In this document: in pieces, positions 20,512 through 32,141 of the stretch
How positions within the stretch are numbered: position 1 is the first letter of the stretch
How the letters are laid out: each line of letters opens with the position of its first letter
Origin: Durusdinium trenchii
Lineage: Eukaryota > Sar > Dinophyceae > Suessiales > Symbiodiniaceae
Reading direction: 5' to 3'
DNA: 64,000 nt
Assembly (NCBI GenBank): GCA_963970005.1
Contig: CAXAMN010022851.1
Coordinates: forward strand, 47,956-111,955
Notes under the pieces: model-generated
Database searches by the model: none
Seen by the model: the letters and a program-made list of their open reading frames with translations, nothing else
Told to the model about the DNA's origin: nothing
Made by a program: the position numbers and the translations under genes

Positions 20512-21917
20512 GTGAGAGGGGATGTGTTTGAGACCCAAGACTGTTGTAGGTAGGACCTAGTAGGAAGTCAACGCAGAGGTGGTGATTTTGTTGGGCAGAG
20601 AACCTAAAGCTCAGCCAAAAGGTTTCAGCTGTGAAGGGAGGATCTTGAGGGTTTTTGTGGAAGTCAGTTCAAGCCTACGATGCTTTTGGCTTGTCTCGGG
20701 ATTGGGACATGAGATTTCCGAACAATCCATCCAGCATTGTACACTAACAGGCGGCTGGGCTTTGGTCCATCGACCGTCTCTCCCCTTTGCTTTCTTGGCA
20801 ACATGTGTTGCGGAGCCATCACAGGATGGAGTCATCCTGTTCATGAACAACCCAGTTTGTTTCTCCGTCCTTCCAAACATGAAAGTGGCAACGGGCAAAG
20901 TGGGCCTCTACGACCTGAATTGACCGGCACCCCGCCAACTCAACCCAGCCCCTACTGGTTTAACGTATGACTTCTTTTTCAGGGGAGAGTGTACATATGT
21001 GTAAATACATCTCCGCCACAACCCTTTTCAGAGACTGCTCACTGCTCACCCTTGATTGTCAGCCTGCGTTCGCTTTGCTGCTTTGCCCGACCGCAGAGAG
21101 CTGTAGGTGATGTCTTGAAGTTCATGCTGCCAGTGCGAGAGAACCAGTACCTTGGAATTTGCGAATGGTGATTTTCGACACGGGCTGTGTCTCAAAGCTT
21201 GCAGAACCTCCCAACCAGTGGGCAAACCGATGAATTGCCTAAAGCGTGTTGCGAGACAGGGTCCTTTTAAGAGACACAACACCAGAAAGTCTGCTTGTGA
21301 GACATGTGGGCCGATCGGCCAAGCTGACACGTTTGCTGATAAGAATTCTTTGAGATCGACCATTGACACACGGGCACTTTCATGGATGATGATCAACATC
21401 ATGAACATGAACACACCCATGTTTCCAATTGTATTTGCTGGAACAGGGTAGGAAGTTTTGCTTTAGCACACTGCGACATTATTGATGCACCATGGTGTCG
21501 TCACACCTCGATTGCTAGGGAAAATTGTCGACTGGACGACCATCTATTTGGGTGCCATGAGCCTGCAAAACCGGTGCAAAAAGCCACATCATGGCCAGAC
21601 TAGCATCTGTGGACTGGGATTCAACAGACATTGAAGAGCCACGAGGCAACAGGCATTCTTCTCGGTTGCTGGGGACTACGGCTATGAGCACCTTGGAGAG
21701 TTATGCAGTCGACCGCAGGTTCTCGAGCAGGATCATGTTTTTTTTTCTGCATACGGTCTGTCTTTGTAAACCCTCCAGCATGAAATATATACATTAAATA
21801 TATTATATTGAAACACACACACACACATTTATACAATATATATATATAATATAGATGTATAATGTAAAAAAGCATATATATATATATATTTACATACACT
21901 TTTTGGGCTCCACGTGG
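20512..21917. other. No supported gene
   Basis: Open frames are short and unbiased. AC and TA microsatellites lie at about 21780-21895. Confidence 0.5.
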
Positions 21918-22040
21918 CTCCCGATTGTCTCTCCATTCCCACCACCCTTCGTGACATGGCTCGAACACCTCAGACTCGCCCCAATTTCGGATCGGACCGG
22001 CTGCGACGCGGAAGTCGCCTTCGACTCACCGAGCCTTTGA
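21918..22040 (+). CDS. Exon candidate, C-terminal
   Basis: The frame reads PIVSPFPPPFVTWLEHLRLA then PISDRTGCDAEVAFDSPSL and stops; G/C third positions dominate. An overlapping frame is also open, so moderate support. Confidence 0.4.
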   Translation, partial: LPIVSPFPPPFVTWLEHLRLAPISDRTGCDAEVAFDSPSL

Positions 22041-22059
22041 GTCTTTTTCGGTCCAGGTG

Positions 22060-22186
22060 CTTCTTGTTCCTAGTGACGATGCCAGGAGCCCCTAATAGCT
22101 TCTTGTTCCTAGTAGTAAGGCCAGGAGCTACTAGTAAACTTCTTGCTCCTAATAGCGATGCCAGGAGCTACTAGTCGCTTCTGGTT
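22060..22186. repeat. CTACTAG-family tandem units
   Basis: Three to four units of about 35 bp, such as TTCTTGTTCCTAGTAGTAAG followed by GCCAGGAGCTACTAGTAAAC. It fills the gap between two exon candidates. Confidence 0.8.
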
Positions 22187-22199
22187 TTTTTCGGTCCAG

Positions 22200-22326
22200 G
22201 TGCGTGGAGAAGGAAAAGACGGACAGTGGCATCGAAGCCACCCTGGGGCCGGTGTCCATCGACAAAGCTTCGGTGGCCCAGAGGCGACGCCGCAGCAGCA
22301 TCATCAAGCAAGGTTCAGCACCGGAG
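22200..22326 (+). CDS. Exon candidate with basic phospho-site-like motif
   Basis: Bounded by GTCCAG and GGAG|GTGACT. Encodes EKEKTDSGIEATLGPVSIDK then ASVAQRRRRSSIIKQGSAPE. RRRRSS resembles a basophilic kinase site. Strong codon bias and both splice signals. Confidence 0.65.
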
Positions 22327-22844
22327 GTGACTTGGCGATGTGGAGATGGAGATGACTTGGCGTTCGGGTGTAAGACTAGGAGTGACCATGCCACTACATG
22401 CCACTACATCATATGATTATACATATGATTTCCTCCTCTTCTTTTCTGGTTTGGGAGGCCGCGATGAATGATGGGATGTTTTTTTTATTTTTTTTGCAGA
22501 GGACTCGCCTTCCATCCTAGGCCCGATCCTGTTGGATCTGAGGGGAGCAACTGCTAGGAGACTCGGTTTCCTAGATCTCCTCCAAGTAGTTCCCGGGCAA
22601 GCCGGCGGCGGAAGTTTCATATAAGAATAAATTGACCTATAGGAGTGTCCACGTTCTCTCCAACATGCGCGTCCTCCAGTCAAACGCACGCGCTCCGGAC
22701 TTTTGACCCACGGGATTCCACGTGTGTAAGGTGTGTGTGCCCCCTGCAGGATCAGCAGCTCACAACAGTGTACTGGGTTGTATCTTTGCCACGACAAGAG
22801 GGGTGTATGACGAGTGGTGTATGTTGAGTGGTGTACGAGAGATG

Positions 22845-23040
22845 ACTCAGCCCGGAGAGATGGCTATAGCGAGAGCTGACTCAGCAGCGAGAGATGACTC
22901 ACAGCAGCGAGAGCTGACTCAGCAGCGAGAGATGACTCCTCCGCGTACTACACTTGTACTACGAAGTCGCCAGTCCTCAGCTTCTAGCTGCACAGATTGC
23001 TCCGCGTGCTGAAGTTGTACTACAAAGTCGCCAGTTCTCA
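22845..23040. repeat. GAGAGATGACTCAGCAGC repeats and a ~62-bp duplicate
   Basis: AGCAGCGAGAGATGACTC-like units recur at about 18-20 bp, followed by two copies of a segment beginning CTCCGCGT and containing AAGTCGCCAGT. The array runs into the assembly gap. Confidence 0.75.
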
Positions 23041-23507
23041 NNNNNNNNNNNNNNNNNNNNNNNNNNNNNNNNNNNNNNNNNNNNNNNNNNNNNNNNNNNN
23101 NNNNNNNNNNNNNNNNNNNNNNNNNNNNNNNNNNNNNNNNNNNNNNNNNNNNNNNNNNNNNNNNNNNNNNNNNNNNNNNNNNNNNNNNNNNNNNNNNNNN
23201 NNNNNNNNNNNNNNNNNNNNNNNNNNNNNNNNNNNNNNNNNNNNNNNNNNNNNNNNNNNNNNNNNNNNNNNNNNNNNNNNNNNNNNNNNNNNNNNNNNNN
23301 NNNNNNNNNNNNNNNNNNNNNNNNNNNNNNNNNNNNNNNNNNNNNNNNNNNNNNNNNNNNNNNNNNNNNNNNNNNNNNNNNNNNNNNNNNNNNNNNNNNN
23401 NNNNNNNNNNNNNNNNNNNNNNNNNNNNNNNNNNNNNNNNNNNNNNNNNNNNNNNNNNNNNNNNNNNNNNNNNNNNNNNNNNNNNNNNNNNNNNNNNNNN
23501 NNNNNNN
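23041..23507. other. Assembly gap (467 N)
   Basis: Unresolved bases with tandem repeats on both sides. Frames reported across it are meaningless. Confidence 1.
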
Positions 23508-23890
23508 AAAGTGCTGCACCTGCCACGAAATCTGCACATGGAGGTTCACAAAGTACTGTGTCTGCCACGAAATCTGCACATGGAGGTTCACAAAGTGCTG
23601 CGCCTGCCACGAAATCTGCACATGGAGGTTCACAAAGTGCTGCGCCTGCCACGAAATCTGCACTTCAAGAGACAAGTGAAAACCTAATCACAATGGACGG
23701 CCGACCGAGCATGACCCTCGCAACAGTCGTTCCGCAGAGCTAGACTTGCCAGGTTCGAAGCCACCGGTTCTATTGAAAAATACAGCATTTCGTGCGTCCG
23801 CTATCTCTCGAAAACGCATTTTGTATTGCACCTGCCACGAAATCTGCACATGGAGGTTCACAAATTGCTGCACCTGCCACGAAATCTGAT
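23508..23890. repeat. 42-bp minisatellite, second locus
   Basis: CTGCCACGAAATCTGCACAT then GGAGGTTCACAAAGTGCTG recurs at exactly 42 bp (23520, 23562, 23604, 23646), with a further copy at about 23830-23890 after a 165-bp interruption. Same family as 6556-7172. Confidence 0.9.
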
Positions 23891-24549
23891 GAGTGGTGTA
23901 TGAGGAGTGGTGGTTGAACAGCTGTTGAATGTCCGTAACACGGAAGTTCCTTCTAAACTTCCTTTGATCATATATCATGTAGTTATAGACTTTGACATAC
24001 CAATGCATCCAAGACCACTCTGACCTCCAATTTTGATATAGGAAAGAGCATCCTTTGAGTAGATACTCCATGTACACCGACCACACGCTTGCGAAGCGTC
24101 AGCGGTGTCCTAAGGTTGCGTCTGCACCGGTTGCGGTTCACCCCCGGAAGGCGCAAAACGAGGAGGTTCCACTCTGCAGATGGGGAGGTGGAAAGTTCTG
24201 CAGATGGATCCTGAGTTGGTGTGAACATGAAACTAGGGAGATGTGTTTAAGATTGTTTCCTTTTCCAGAGCTTTACTTTTGACATTCTGTGCATGCTAAG
24301 ATGCATGTGACATGTTGTGATTGATCGTATTCCAGTTTATTTGCAACACACTTTAAGTTTGTATAAAGCTTTAGAACGACATTGTAGAGAAAAGCGCAGA
24401 ACGTGGCAAACCCTGGGGGAACTGAACATTTGATTCGCTGCCTACTTCGTGGGATAGCTCCCACAGTGTACCAGGAGGCGGAGGTGTAACAGACACCCCT
24501 TTGGGGGCCCTGGTATATGACTGCATATAGATGATTCCTCAAGAGAAAT
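23891..24549. other. No firmly supported gene
   Basis: A weak plus-strand frame (AKRQRCPKVASAPVAVHPRK, about 24090-24190) has some codon bias; otherwise nothing. Confidence 0.35.
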
Positions 24550-24642
24550 CCATATGACGAGGAGCCCGATGAAGCGTCCTCCTCCTCATCCTCATCCAGC
24601 GAGGGCCTAGAGAGCAGCAGCGAGGAGCCGGACGAGCAGTGA
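24550..24642 (+). CDS. Exon candidate, Ser/acidic C-terminus
   Basis: Encodes PYDEEPDEA, eight Ser, EGLESSSEEPDEQ and TGA. G/C-ending codons. Similar in style to 1498-1575. Confidence 0.45.
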   Translation, partial: PYDEEPDEASSSSSSSSEGLESSSEEPDEQ

Positions 24643-25689
24643 CTGAACATGACCGGAACCATGACCCTCAAGGTTCTTGCAAAAGCCCTGAAAGAAGAAC
24701 TAGGCCAAACCCGGTCTGTGGGTTTGTGGCCACCCGAGTCTGCGTCTTTTTAGGGTGTCTCAAAGCTGGGGATGCGGCCCCCAACCACTGGGTATTCTCA
24801 ATGTCGATCCACGACATCACGGAAAAATTGTAATTTCCCAAAATAATCTTCGGACTTGGTCCTTCTATTTCCTCGATGCTAAAAAGGGCCTGCCAGGCAT
24901 CTGCACATGGGTTGCAACCTCCCTGGTGACTCCCCCCAAGAATGACAGGGACTAGTTTCTAGTTACTAGTTCCCCGTTGATTTGTCTACACAATTCAATC
25001 ACATTTTGATCCACAGTTGTTTTCGCCGGTGGGATGTTCATGTTCGGCGGGGACAGTTTGGCGATCCAAAAAGGATTCGATTCTTCCAGTCTGAGCCACT
25101 GTTCTCCAAAGGATTCGAAACAGCTTCCTTACATCCATGGCACGCAGTGGCATGCAGTGGCATGCAGTGGCATGCAGTGGCACGCAGTGCGCATGGCAAA
25201 GAACATTCATCATTAGTGGCCTCTGGCGCTTACTTCGGGCTCACCTCGCTTCGTCGTGGGACGCCGAGCCCCCGTTAGCGTCCGCCTCACTGTCCAGGAG
25301 TCCTTGGGATTGGAAAGCTTACCTGAGCCCATCGAGCGAAAACCAGGAGCGCAGAGCCCCGTCGTAGCGCGACCGTCGGACGGGTCGTTTCTTGGTTCAA
25401 TGAGTTTCTGCTGGTTGGCCCTGGTCTGGTTGCATGGATAGCGTGGTTTGATGAGTTTGGTACCCCATGCTTGGAAGAGCACATCTGAGTGCGGGCCTAT
25501 GGTTTCTGGCTGTTGAAGAGCTTGGTGGTGTGAAACACGTGTCGTGACAGAACTCTCCCCCGTCTTGACACGGGGTCGCAAACGAAGGGGTGCCAGGATC
25601 AATCCCTGTGAAAAGCCGGTCCCGGTTCGATCCCGATTCACCTTTGAGGAACAAGCACATCCCCCCAAAGCAGCGGCCGGCGCGGACCT
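24643..25689. other. No supported gene
   Basis: Contains a short CTAGTTACTAGTT copy of the dispersed repeat near 24955-24975 and the 10-bp repeat described next. Confidence 0.45.
25141..25190. repeat. 10-bp tandem repeat, 5 copies
   Basis: CATGCAGTGG repeated five times (outer copies CACGCAGTGG), giving nested GCATGC palindromes. Confidence 0.9.
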
Positions 25690-25820
25690 ATGGAGGATCT
25701 TCCGTGGACCGACTCGTCTCTGACTTCGCCAGGCGAAGATCACTTGATCGCTCGGGTCTTTCAACAGTACGCCTCAGGACACCGGTCGACACCGGCGCGC
25801 TGGGTGGGTGGCACAGCACG
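25690..25820 (+). CDS. Exon candidate
   Basis: From ATG 25690 the frame reads MEDLPWTDSSLTSPGEDHLI, ARVFQQYASGHRSTPARWV and reaches CACG|GTAAAT, a good donor. The frame stops two codons later if unspliced. Confidence 0.5.
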
Positions 25821-26241
25821 GTAAATGGCTGGAACATGGCCGGCGAGGCTTAATTGGTGGGGGATGAGCTTAAGCTTCCAGACCGAAATCAGAAGTCTGA
25901 ACCGCGTGAGTTCAACAGTCCAAATGGTTGGGAAACTGAGCCGGAATCTGGTTTTTCATTGGATCAATTCTCAGGTGCACCAAAGGTCCCAGAGAATTGG
26001 AGTAGAGTGAGTTTTCAACATGCAAAGGGTTTTCACATCAGTCCATAAAGATGAGTTTTGTCTTGTGGTAAGCTCCCTCCTGATCATCATCCATGAATAC
26101 AGTGCAGAGGGAACCCTTGAAGCGATGGAGGGGCAGTTCTATTTTGAGATAGAATCTACATCTATTCGGGGCACCACTTCAGAGGATCTGTCGAAGAGAA
26201 TCCAGATCTCGCCAGCTCTCCCAACTCGCTGTAGAAGGACA
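25821..26241. other. No supported gene
   Basis: No frame with motif or codon bias. Confidence 0.5.
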
Positions 26242-26355
26242 TCAGATCCATTGAGATCTCAAGTCCTTGGGTCGCTCGATGTCCTCCATCTCCCACTTCA
26301 TGGACTCGACTTTCTTGAGGACGGTGGATTGGACAGGCTCTCTTCCTTCGATATG
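26242..26355 (-). CDS. Minus-strand exon candidate, charged helix
   Basis: Minus-strand frame HIEGREPVQSTVLKKVESMK then WEMEDIERPKDLRSQW ends TGA at 26242-26244. High G/C third positions and helical charge pattern favour this strand over the open plus frame. Confidence 0.45.
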   Translation of the reverse strand, partial: HIEGREPVQSTVLKKVESMKWEMEDIERPKDLRSQWI

Positions 26356-26589
26356 TCAGGGAGCCAAGGGCAGTTGGGGACAGGGGGACAACTGGTTTCC
26401 CCATAAGCTTTGAAGGACGCCCCTTGTAGAAGTTTGTGCGATCAAGGATGGGTCTCGCAGGTTTCTTTTGGATGGAGATGAATCACTTGGAAGACCGAGG
26501 AGCAAAGTCGAAGGTGGTGAGTTGAAGTTTTGTACAAGGAGTTACAAGGGGCAGGTCCTGGGTTTGGGACCCCTCAAAGTCGCTCATGT

Positions 26590-26763
26590 GGAGAAGCTTC
26601 TGGTGTTTGCAACATCGAGCTGGTGTAAGCTTCCCAATAGGGGAGAAAACAAGCCAATGTTGGCCCCTGCGCAAAAGCCCCTTTTCGCACCCTTTGCTGA
26701 GAATGCCTGTGGCCCTGTGCAGCCACCAGAAGAAAGGTCTCCTTCGCAACCCACTGATGGTTA
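26590..26763 (+). CDS. Weak exon candidate, Pro-rich
   Basis: CKLPNRGENKPMLAPAQKPL, FAPFAENACGPVQPPEERSP and SQPTDG; a GTGAGC follows at 26766. Codon bias is only moderate. Confidence 0.35.
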
Positions 26764-27056
26764 TGTGAGCAACGAATGTCAAGACTCTAGTATGTTGAAC
26801 ATTGCAAAATAGCATGTCCCCAAACAAACCACCGGACGGATATTTATTTGCGTATTTTAATTTTTTTTAGACTAACGTTTTTCTCTGTAGCATGTCTGGC
26901 ATGTCCCGAAACAATGACACACAATGACACATAGTTCAATTTATGACAGAATGACACATTTCATAAGCCTTAAGATGCCTTTTTTTTCCATTTTTTTGGA
27001 GTTGCTTGCCTTCTTCATGCCTTTGGATCCCCGGCACCCCCACACCCGCTCGCCAG

Positions 27057-27167
27057 GGCGACTTGAAAGGCTTCGCGGAAGATCTGAAGCGACCCGGTGT
27101 GGCGAACGGCCCGGCCGTTGGGCGCCGTTTAAAGCGTGTGAACACGGCGAACGGTGTGGTTTGGTGA
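27057..27167 (+). CDS. Exon candidate
   Basis: Begins after GCCAG and reads GDLKGFAEDLKRPGVANGPA then VGRRLKRVNTANGVVW, stop 27165. Codon bias fits the other exons. Confidence 0.5.
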   Translation, partial: GDLKGFAEDLKRPGVANGPAVGRRLKRVNTANGVVW

Positions 27168-28147
27168 TGTGAGACGAAAAGTGTCCCTGAGACGAACACT
27201 GTCGCTGATTGATTGAGCTTGTTGACTTGTTGATTCACAATCTTTTGTAGAATCTTTGTGTATGATCTTTCTTTGGCGCCCAGTGCTCATGGAAACAAAA
27301 GATGCTGGTGATTCGCAGTTCCCATGGCTTGCTCAGGTTTCGCCAAAACCTCTGTTGATTCGACATCCTTTGGTTTATTCGTTTTTGTGGACTGGAGCAA
27401 CTGGTGACATGAGTGATGAGTGGTGGACTTAGCAGACAACCCGATGCACTCCCAGATGGCCGTGACTGGGCCAAAGGCATACGGGTTCCTATGGAATTCT
27501 GGAGGTGCTTGAAACAATGGATATGTTTGTGCATTTAGCATAGGGAGACCTGGCAAAGACCCCCTGGAAGAAGGAAAATGGACCAAAACCACCAGATTAC
27601 ATCTCATGTCTCAGAAAACGTCATGAGGTTTCGCCCATTGCACTTTCAAGATGATTTCACGATTTGCACGTGCATGTTGCAAATGTACAGAATCTCGAGA
27701 GACTGTGTAGATTGTGTGTCATACGCATAGCCGATGACAACCACTGCAGGTCAACACGAACCCTCTCACCAAACCACAAAGGGGGAAAAACCCATGGTGG
27801 GGGGTCTCCCTATTGAAAGTGACATATATTTGGTCATTTTTAGCAAGTAGATCGCTACTCATCTTTTGGCCTACGCGCAGCTTTTTGGAAAGTCGATGCA
27901 ACCCCGCATACCGCACAGGGAACGCATGCCCCCAAAGGTTGTGTATTCAACCCACGTTCTCGAGTTAGGTGACCGTGTTTGGCCGTAAAGCATGGGGCTT
28001 TTGTAACATGTCGGATGTTATGCTTGTATTTAAGACGTCGCTGGTCTCTTATTGTGGTACCAACGGTTACTAACGATAGCAAAAGCAGATCATTCCCAAA
28101 TGAAGCTTTCAAGGTCCCAAGTTCCCCAGTCTCTGGCCACATGGTTT
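27168..28147. other. No supported gene
   Basis: Several open frames on the minus strand (27235-27607) without bias or motif. Confidence 0.45.
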
Positions 28148-28219
28148 GGAAGGTTGGCTGCGCCGCCGCCGAGGTACGTCACGCCCAATGTCGACACGAA
28201 GCTGTACCGCTTCACAGGC
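28148..28219 (+). CDS. Short exon candidate
   Basis: LAAPPPRYVTPNVDTKLYRF then TGK, all with G/C-ending codons, embedded in AT-rich sequence. Confidence 0.45.
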
Positions 28220-29563
28220 AAGTTTTTTGGGGACGTGTTTTTTTTGTTTTCCACCCGCAATTCTGAGGAATATCAACGCGTGCTGCAAATTTTAGGATCA
28301 TGGTTTACAAATATTTACAAATATTATTCTTTAATCTGCAGGTCCTCCCCAAAGATGCCTTCATTGAACCTCAACACAGATGACAGACAACTAGTACTTT
28401 GCTAGCTCAGGTTCCAAGTCATTTTTTGTTGAAGGTGAAGGCTTTGAGCAACCGGCTTTAGGCCAGTCTGACAGGGGATCAGGTTCTGTTATTTTCCAAG
28501 TTTCCTGACGGAAGGGCTGGATTTGGCTTTGGGCCAGAAACACATTATTATATATTATTTTTATTTGCTGATTTTCTGCGTCCAGTGGCATCTGCAAATC
28601 ATTTGTTTGTTGAGCTGCACACCATGGTGGCTGTCTATGTGGGCAGGCATGTTTGAGTACGTCTTTGAGGACACTCTTCAGTTGCAGATCGACATGGGTG
28701 CGGCACCCAGGCATGCGCCTGGGTGGGCTTGCCCTGGTGGTGAAACATTGAAACACCGGTGGTAGATCGGGATAGAGTCAACCAACTGGTGTTGGTGTCT
28801 GGAACATCAACCCTGATCAAAACCCAAAAACTTTCCCAGGCAGTTCCAGCTGGGCCCCCACACCACAAGTCATCGTCTCCATTCTTCTCCACACAACAAG
28901 AGATTGGAGCAATGTAGACTCTTTGTCAATATATACTTTGAATGAACTCTTCATATGGGGGGGGTTGAAATATAGTCAACAGTCTACACTAGCCGCTTCA
29001 GTTTTGAGCCTGTCAGCCTGGCCCAGAGGTTCTGAATGCTTGGGGATCGCCCCACGGTTTCATGCGCTGAGGCGTGCGTGTGCGGCATGGCTTGACCTTC
29101 GCCAGGGCACCCAAGTCGCGAAGAGGAAGAGGGATCCAAGTAATCTGTGGGAGATCTGAACTCAATATACAATTAGATCTGACTTCTTTGGGAACAGGGC
29201 ACCGCACCGCCCTCTTCCACGGTTCCAGGTGCGTTCTAGTTCCAGCTGGGCAAAGGACCATTCATGATTCACCATCCCATCTTGGGTTCGGTTCTTTTCT
29301 CCCAGTCCGGTCCTACTGGACCGGGTATCGGGTGACTCACTGACCAGCGGCAGCGTGGTGACTGCCACTTGTGGCCTAGTTGAATTCACCTGGACATGGG
29401 CTTCACCGATTTTTGTGGATGTTCCCCATCAGCGAAGCTTAGGAGATCTTCACTTCATGCCCAGTAGTTGTAGTTGTAGTGTAGTGGTAGTGGTAGTGGT
29501 AGTCGTAGTCGTAGTCGTAGCAGTAGCAGTAGGAGCAGTAGTAGTAGCAGTAGCAGTAGGAGC

Positions 29564-29618
<55 letters not shown>

Positions 29619-30201
29619 TTAGTATTAGTATTAGTATTATTATTAGTATTTGTTGTTGTTGTTGCTGCTGATTTGGAACGCAACTCATGTTGATCATCCA
29701 CGAACGCGTGGTCAGAGAGCCGAGGACTGGTTCCAGATCTTCCTCCAGAAGATTATTCTTCGTTTGGGTATTCAGTTCGTGCCGGTTTTGTTCCAACTTT
29801 TGGACAATGCAGATTGAAGCAGCAGTAGTTCGTCAGTAGTGGTGCAACCATCGAAGCTGATGTCCACTAGTGTTTCTGCTAGTTGAATGTCAACTGCATC
29901 AAGATCCATGTCAGTTGCTTTTTGTTGTTACCGAATCGTTTTTTTTGGAGTGCGGAATCTCGCGGCGCGGAAATCGCTGCCGGAGCTCGCCCGCATAGCT
30001 GTCCATCCACCGGATTAGTGGAAGATCAGCGTGATTTGAGTCGACCCTCAACTGGGCAAAAGATGAAGAGCGGAGTCTTCTTCATTGGCAGTTCTCTGGA
30101 GTTCTGAGACTGAGAAGTGGGTCACAAGAGATGAAGAACACTTCTTGTAGTGTTTCCTTTTTCATGGAAGGCCCTTATTTGTAATATATGTATTTGCACA
30201 G
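28220..30201. other. No firmly supported gene apart from repeats
   Basis: Only short unbiased frames; contains the TAG microsatellite given next. Confidence 0.45.
29463..29665. repeat. (GTA)n-type microsatellite, about 200 bp
   Basis: GTAGTTGTAGT, GTGGTAGTGGTA, (GTAGTA)n and TATTAGTATTAG variants in succession. The Val-rich and Leu- or Thr-rich frames here are artefacts. Confidence 0.95.
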
Positions 30202-30284
30202 CGGCATGGCCCCAACCTGCAGTCCCTGAGCACGTCGTTTCCCGAACGCCTCCTGGAGCACCGATCCGTTGACCTGGATGGAGC
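30202..30284 (+). CDS. Short exon candidate
   Basis: Bounded by CACAG and a GTGAGA donor at 30285. Reads RHGPNLQSLSTSFPERLLEH then RSVDLDG, with strong codon bias. Confidence 0.55.
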
Positions 30285-31404
30285 GTGAGAGAATGTCGGG
30301 CAGTGGAAGAGACACCTGGATGGGAGAATGATGCTGTTCGATGGGTTCACACGGACTACACTGACACAATATTTATACGATATATGATTTATATATAGAT
30401 CTTGGGGCAGTGCCGTGTCCAGTGTAGAAAGACATACTTGGATGTATCTTTTGTATTTCCAATGCTTTGACACGGTTTTACTCATCCGGTGCTTTTCTAT
30501 TTGTGACGACCATTTGGACCCCACACTTGTGGGGCACGAGACGTGGCCTGATCTTAGGGACTGGGCAGGAGACATTTTTTTGGCTTCGAGAAGCATCAAC
30601 AGAATGGTGCTGAGAGCCTGAATTTTCGTCGCAGTCAGCGCTGACTGGTTGCTCTTCAGGTGACTTGCTGGAACCAGTGATTTGGTGGCGATTTGGTGGG
30701 AACACTCACGCCACTCACGCCACGCAGGACGTGCCACCTGTAGGACCATGGTGGCCACAGGACCTGAAGCTTTTGGCATTGCTGATGCCAGGGTTTGGAG
30801 GTCAGACGTCAGCCTCACACGTCAGCCTGTGTGGTACTGGACTTTCAGATTGACGAAGATGTTTGTTTGGTACGGAGATATTTGGTGTAAGGAGAAGAGA
30901 TCGTTTGTCGAGGCTGCCACATCCAGGAGATAGTTATATAGTGTAAGCACGAGTCTGCTGATCCTCAGTCACCTGAAAAGCTCTACATAGATGAATTTCC
31001 CTCTTTCCAGATTCCCCGGAGTTTGCTGCATGAAGAAAACAACTTAGATGCAAACCTAGCAGTGGTACCGTGGGAATCATTCGGAATCTGGAGAAAGAGC
31101 CGCAAGCTCGAGTATGAGCATTTCAAGGTCAATGGGAAGGGTATGCGTTTACCCCGAACATAGGGCCGCAGCCAATCCCCGTTGCAGCATGAGATGCAGA
31201 ACGGTTGCAGCAGGGATTCCATCTGAAGGTCTTTCTAGGGGCCATTTTCCACTTCCATGATTGCTGGAGAGAAGGTATAGTCTACGGCCCGAATTGGGCC
31301 TTCCTCTGTGATGAAGTCGGAGCCCATCTCAGCTGCATTGGTGACCGCGAACATTCACAGACTGGTGAAATCAGCCTGACGAAAATGAGGGTTGAACCGG
31401 GGTC
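30285..31404. other. No supported gene
   Basis: A 218-codon minus frame at 30162-30818 overlaps the exon above and has no motif. Confidence 0.4.
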
Positions 31405-31440
31405 TCCTGGCTCCTGATACCAATTGGATCATGAAATAGT
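31405..31440 (-). mobile_element. Possible LTR-retrotransposon primer-binding-site relic
   Basis: On the minus strand TGGTATCAGGAGCC (31409-31422) resembles the initiator-Met primer-binding site of Ty1/copia elements (usual form TGGTATCAGAGC, one base shorter). It is preceded by a sequence ending GATCCA-AT, the place of an LTR end. No gag or pol frame is visible alongside. Confidence 0.25.
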
Positions 31441-32141
31441 GTCTAGTGAGAGTTTCCAGGATACAGTAGATAGATTCCAGGATAGTAAGATTTTATCCAC
31501 GAAACAGTTTTTTTTCTTTTTTTGTGGTCAGTGGGACGACTCAGAGTCAGTTGTTTGTTTCCTTTAAATCAGAGCACCACCCTTTGAGTGAGTCTTTTTT
31601 GGAAATAAGCTCTTTCCATCCGAGAAGGTCTCTATGAAACAAGCCATTCCTGTCCTTGTTTTGCGTCAGGACCAAACATGCCATGAAAAGTCAATGTCGC
31701 CATACGTCGCCTATCTCCAATCAACAGTTCATCCTAAGAAACAGCTTCATACTGAAGTGAGCGTTCGCTTCAGAACAAGAGATTGACACGGACATGCATT
31801 CCTTTTTGACAGATTACCGTGGTTTCAGAGTAGTTAGCACAAGTTACCTGAGTAGTTGGCTGCTAAAAATTTGGACCGTCAATGCCGACATCTGAAACTC
31901 GTGCACTGGCGGTGCCATCGAACCTCGGTGGGTTTCCGAGCCTAGCAGGCGTTGATGTTTGACCTCCTCAGTAAGGCCACCGGACAGACCGACCCGAACG
32001 GACGTGACCGGGACCGACCGGAGGGACCGGTTTTGGGTGTTGAGGACGTGTGTTGAGCTACTGTGAACTAGCCGCTAGCCGTGTGTTGAGCACCCGGTTT
32101 GGCTCGCACCACCTGGAACGAAAAGCCCCAAACACGAGGTT
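31441..32141. other. No supported gene
   Basis: Contains TTCCAGGATAC/TTCCAGGATAG near-repeats at 31455-31485 and a GGACCGACCGG-rich spot at about 31985-32030. Confidence 0.45.

Noticed and set aside
22919-23743. Frames of more than 200 codons across 23041-23507
   Set aside because: They run through an assembly gap of unknown bases.
29450-29796. Poly-Thr, poly-Leu and poly-Val frames
   Set aside because: Trinucleotide microsatellite artefacts.
31385-31423. tRNA 3' half
   Set aside because: The sequence ends GATACCA, but no complete cloverleaf with D and anticodon arms can be drawn upstream.
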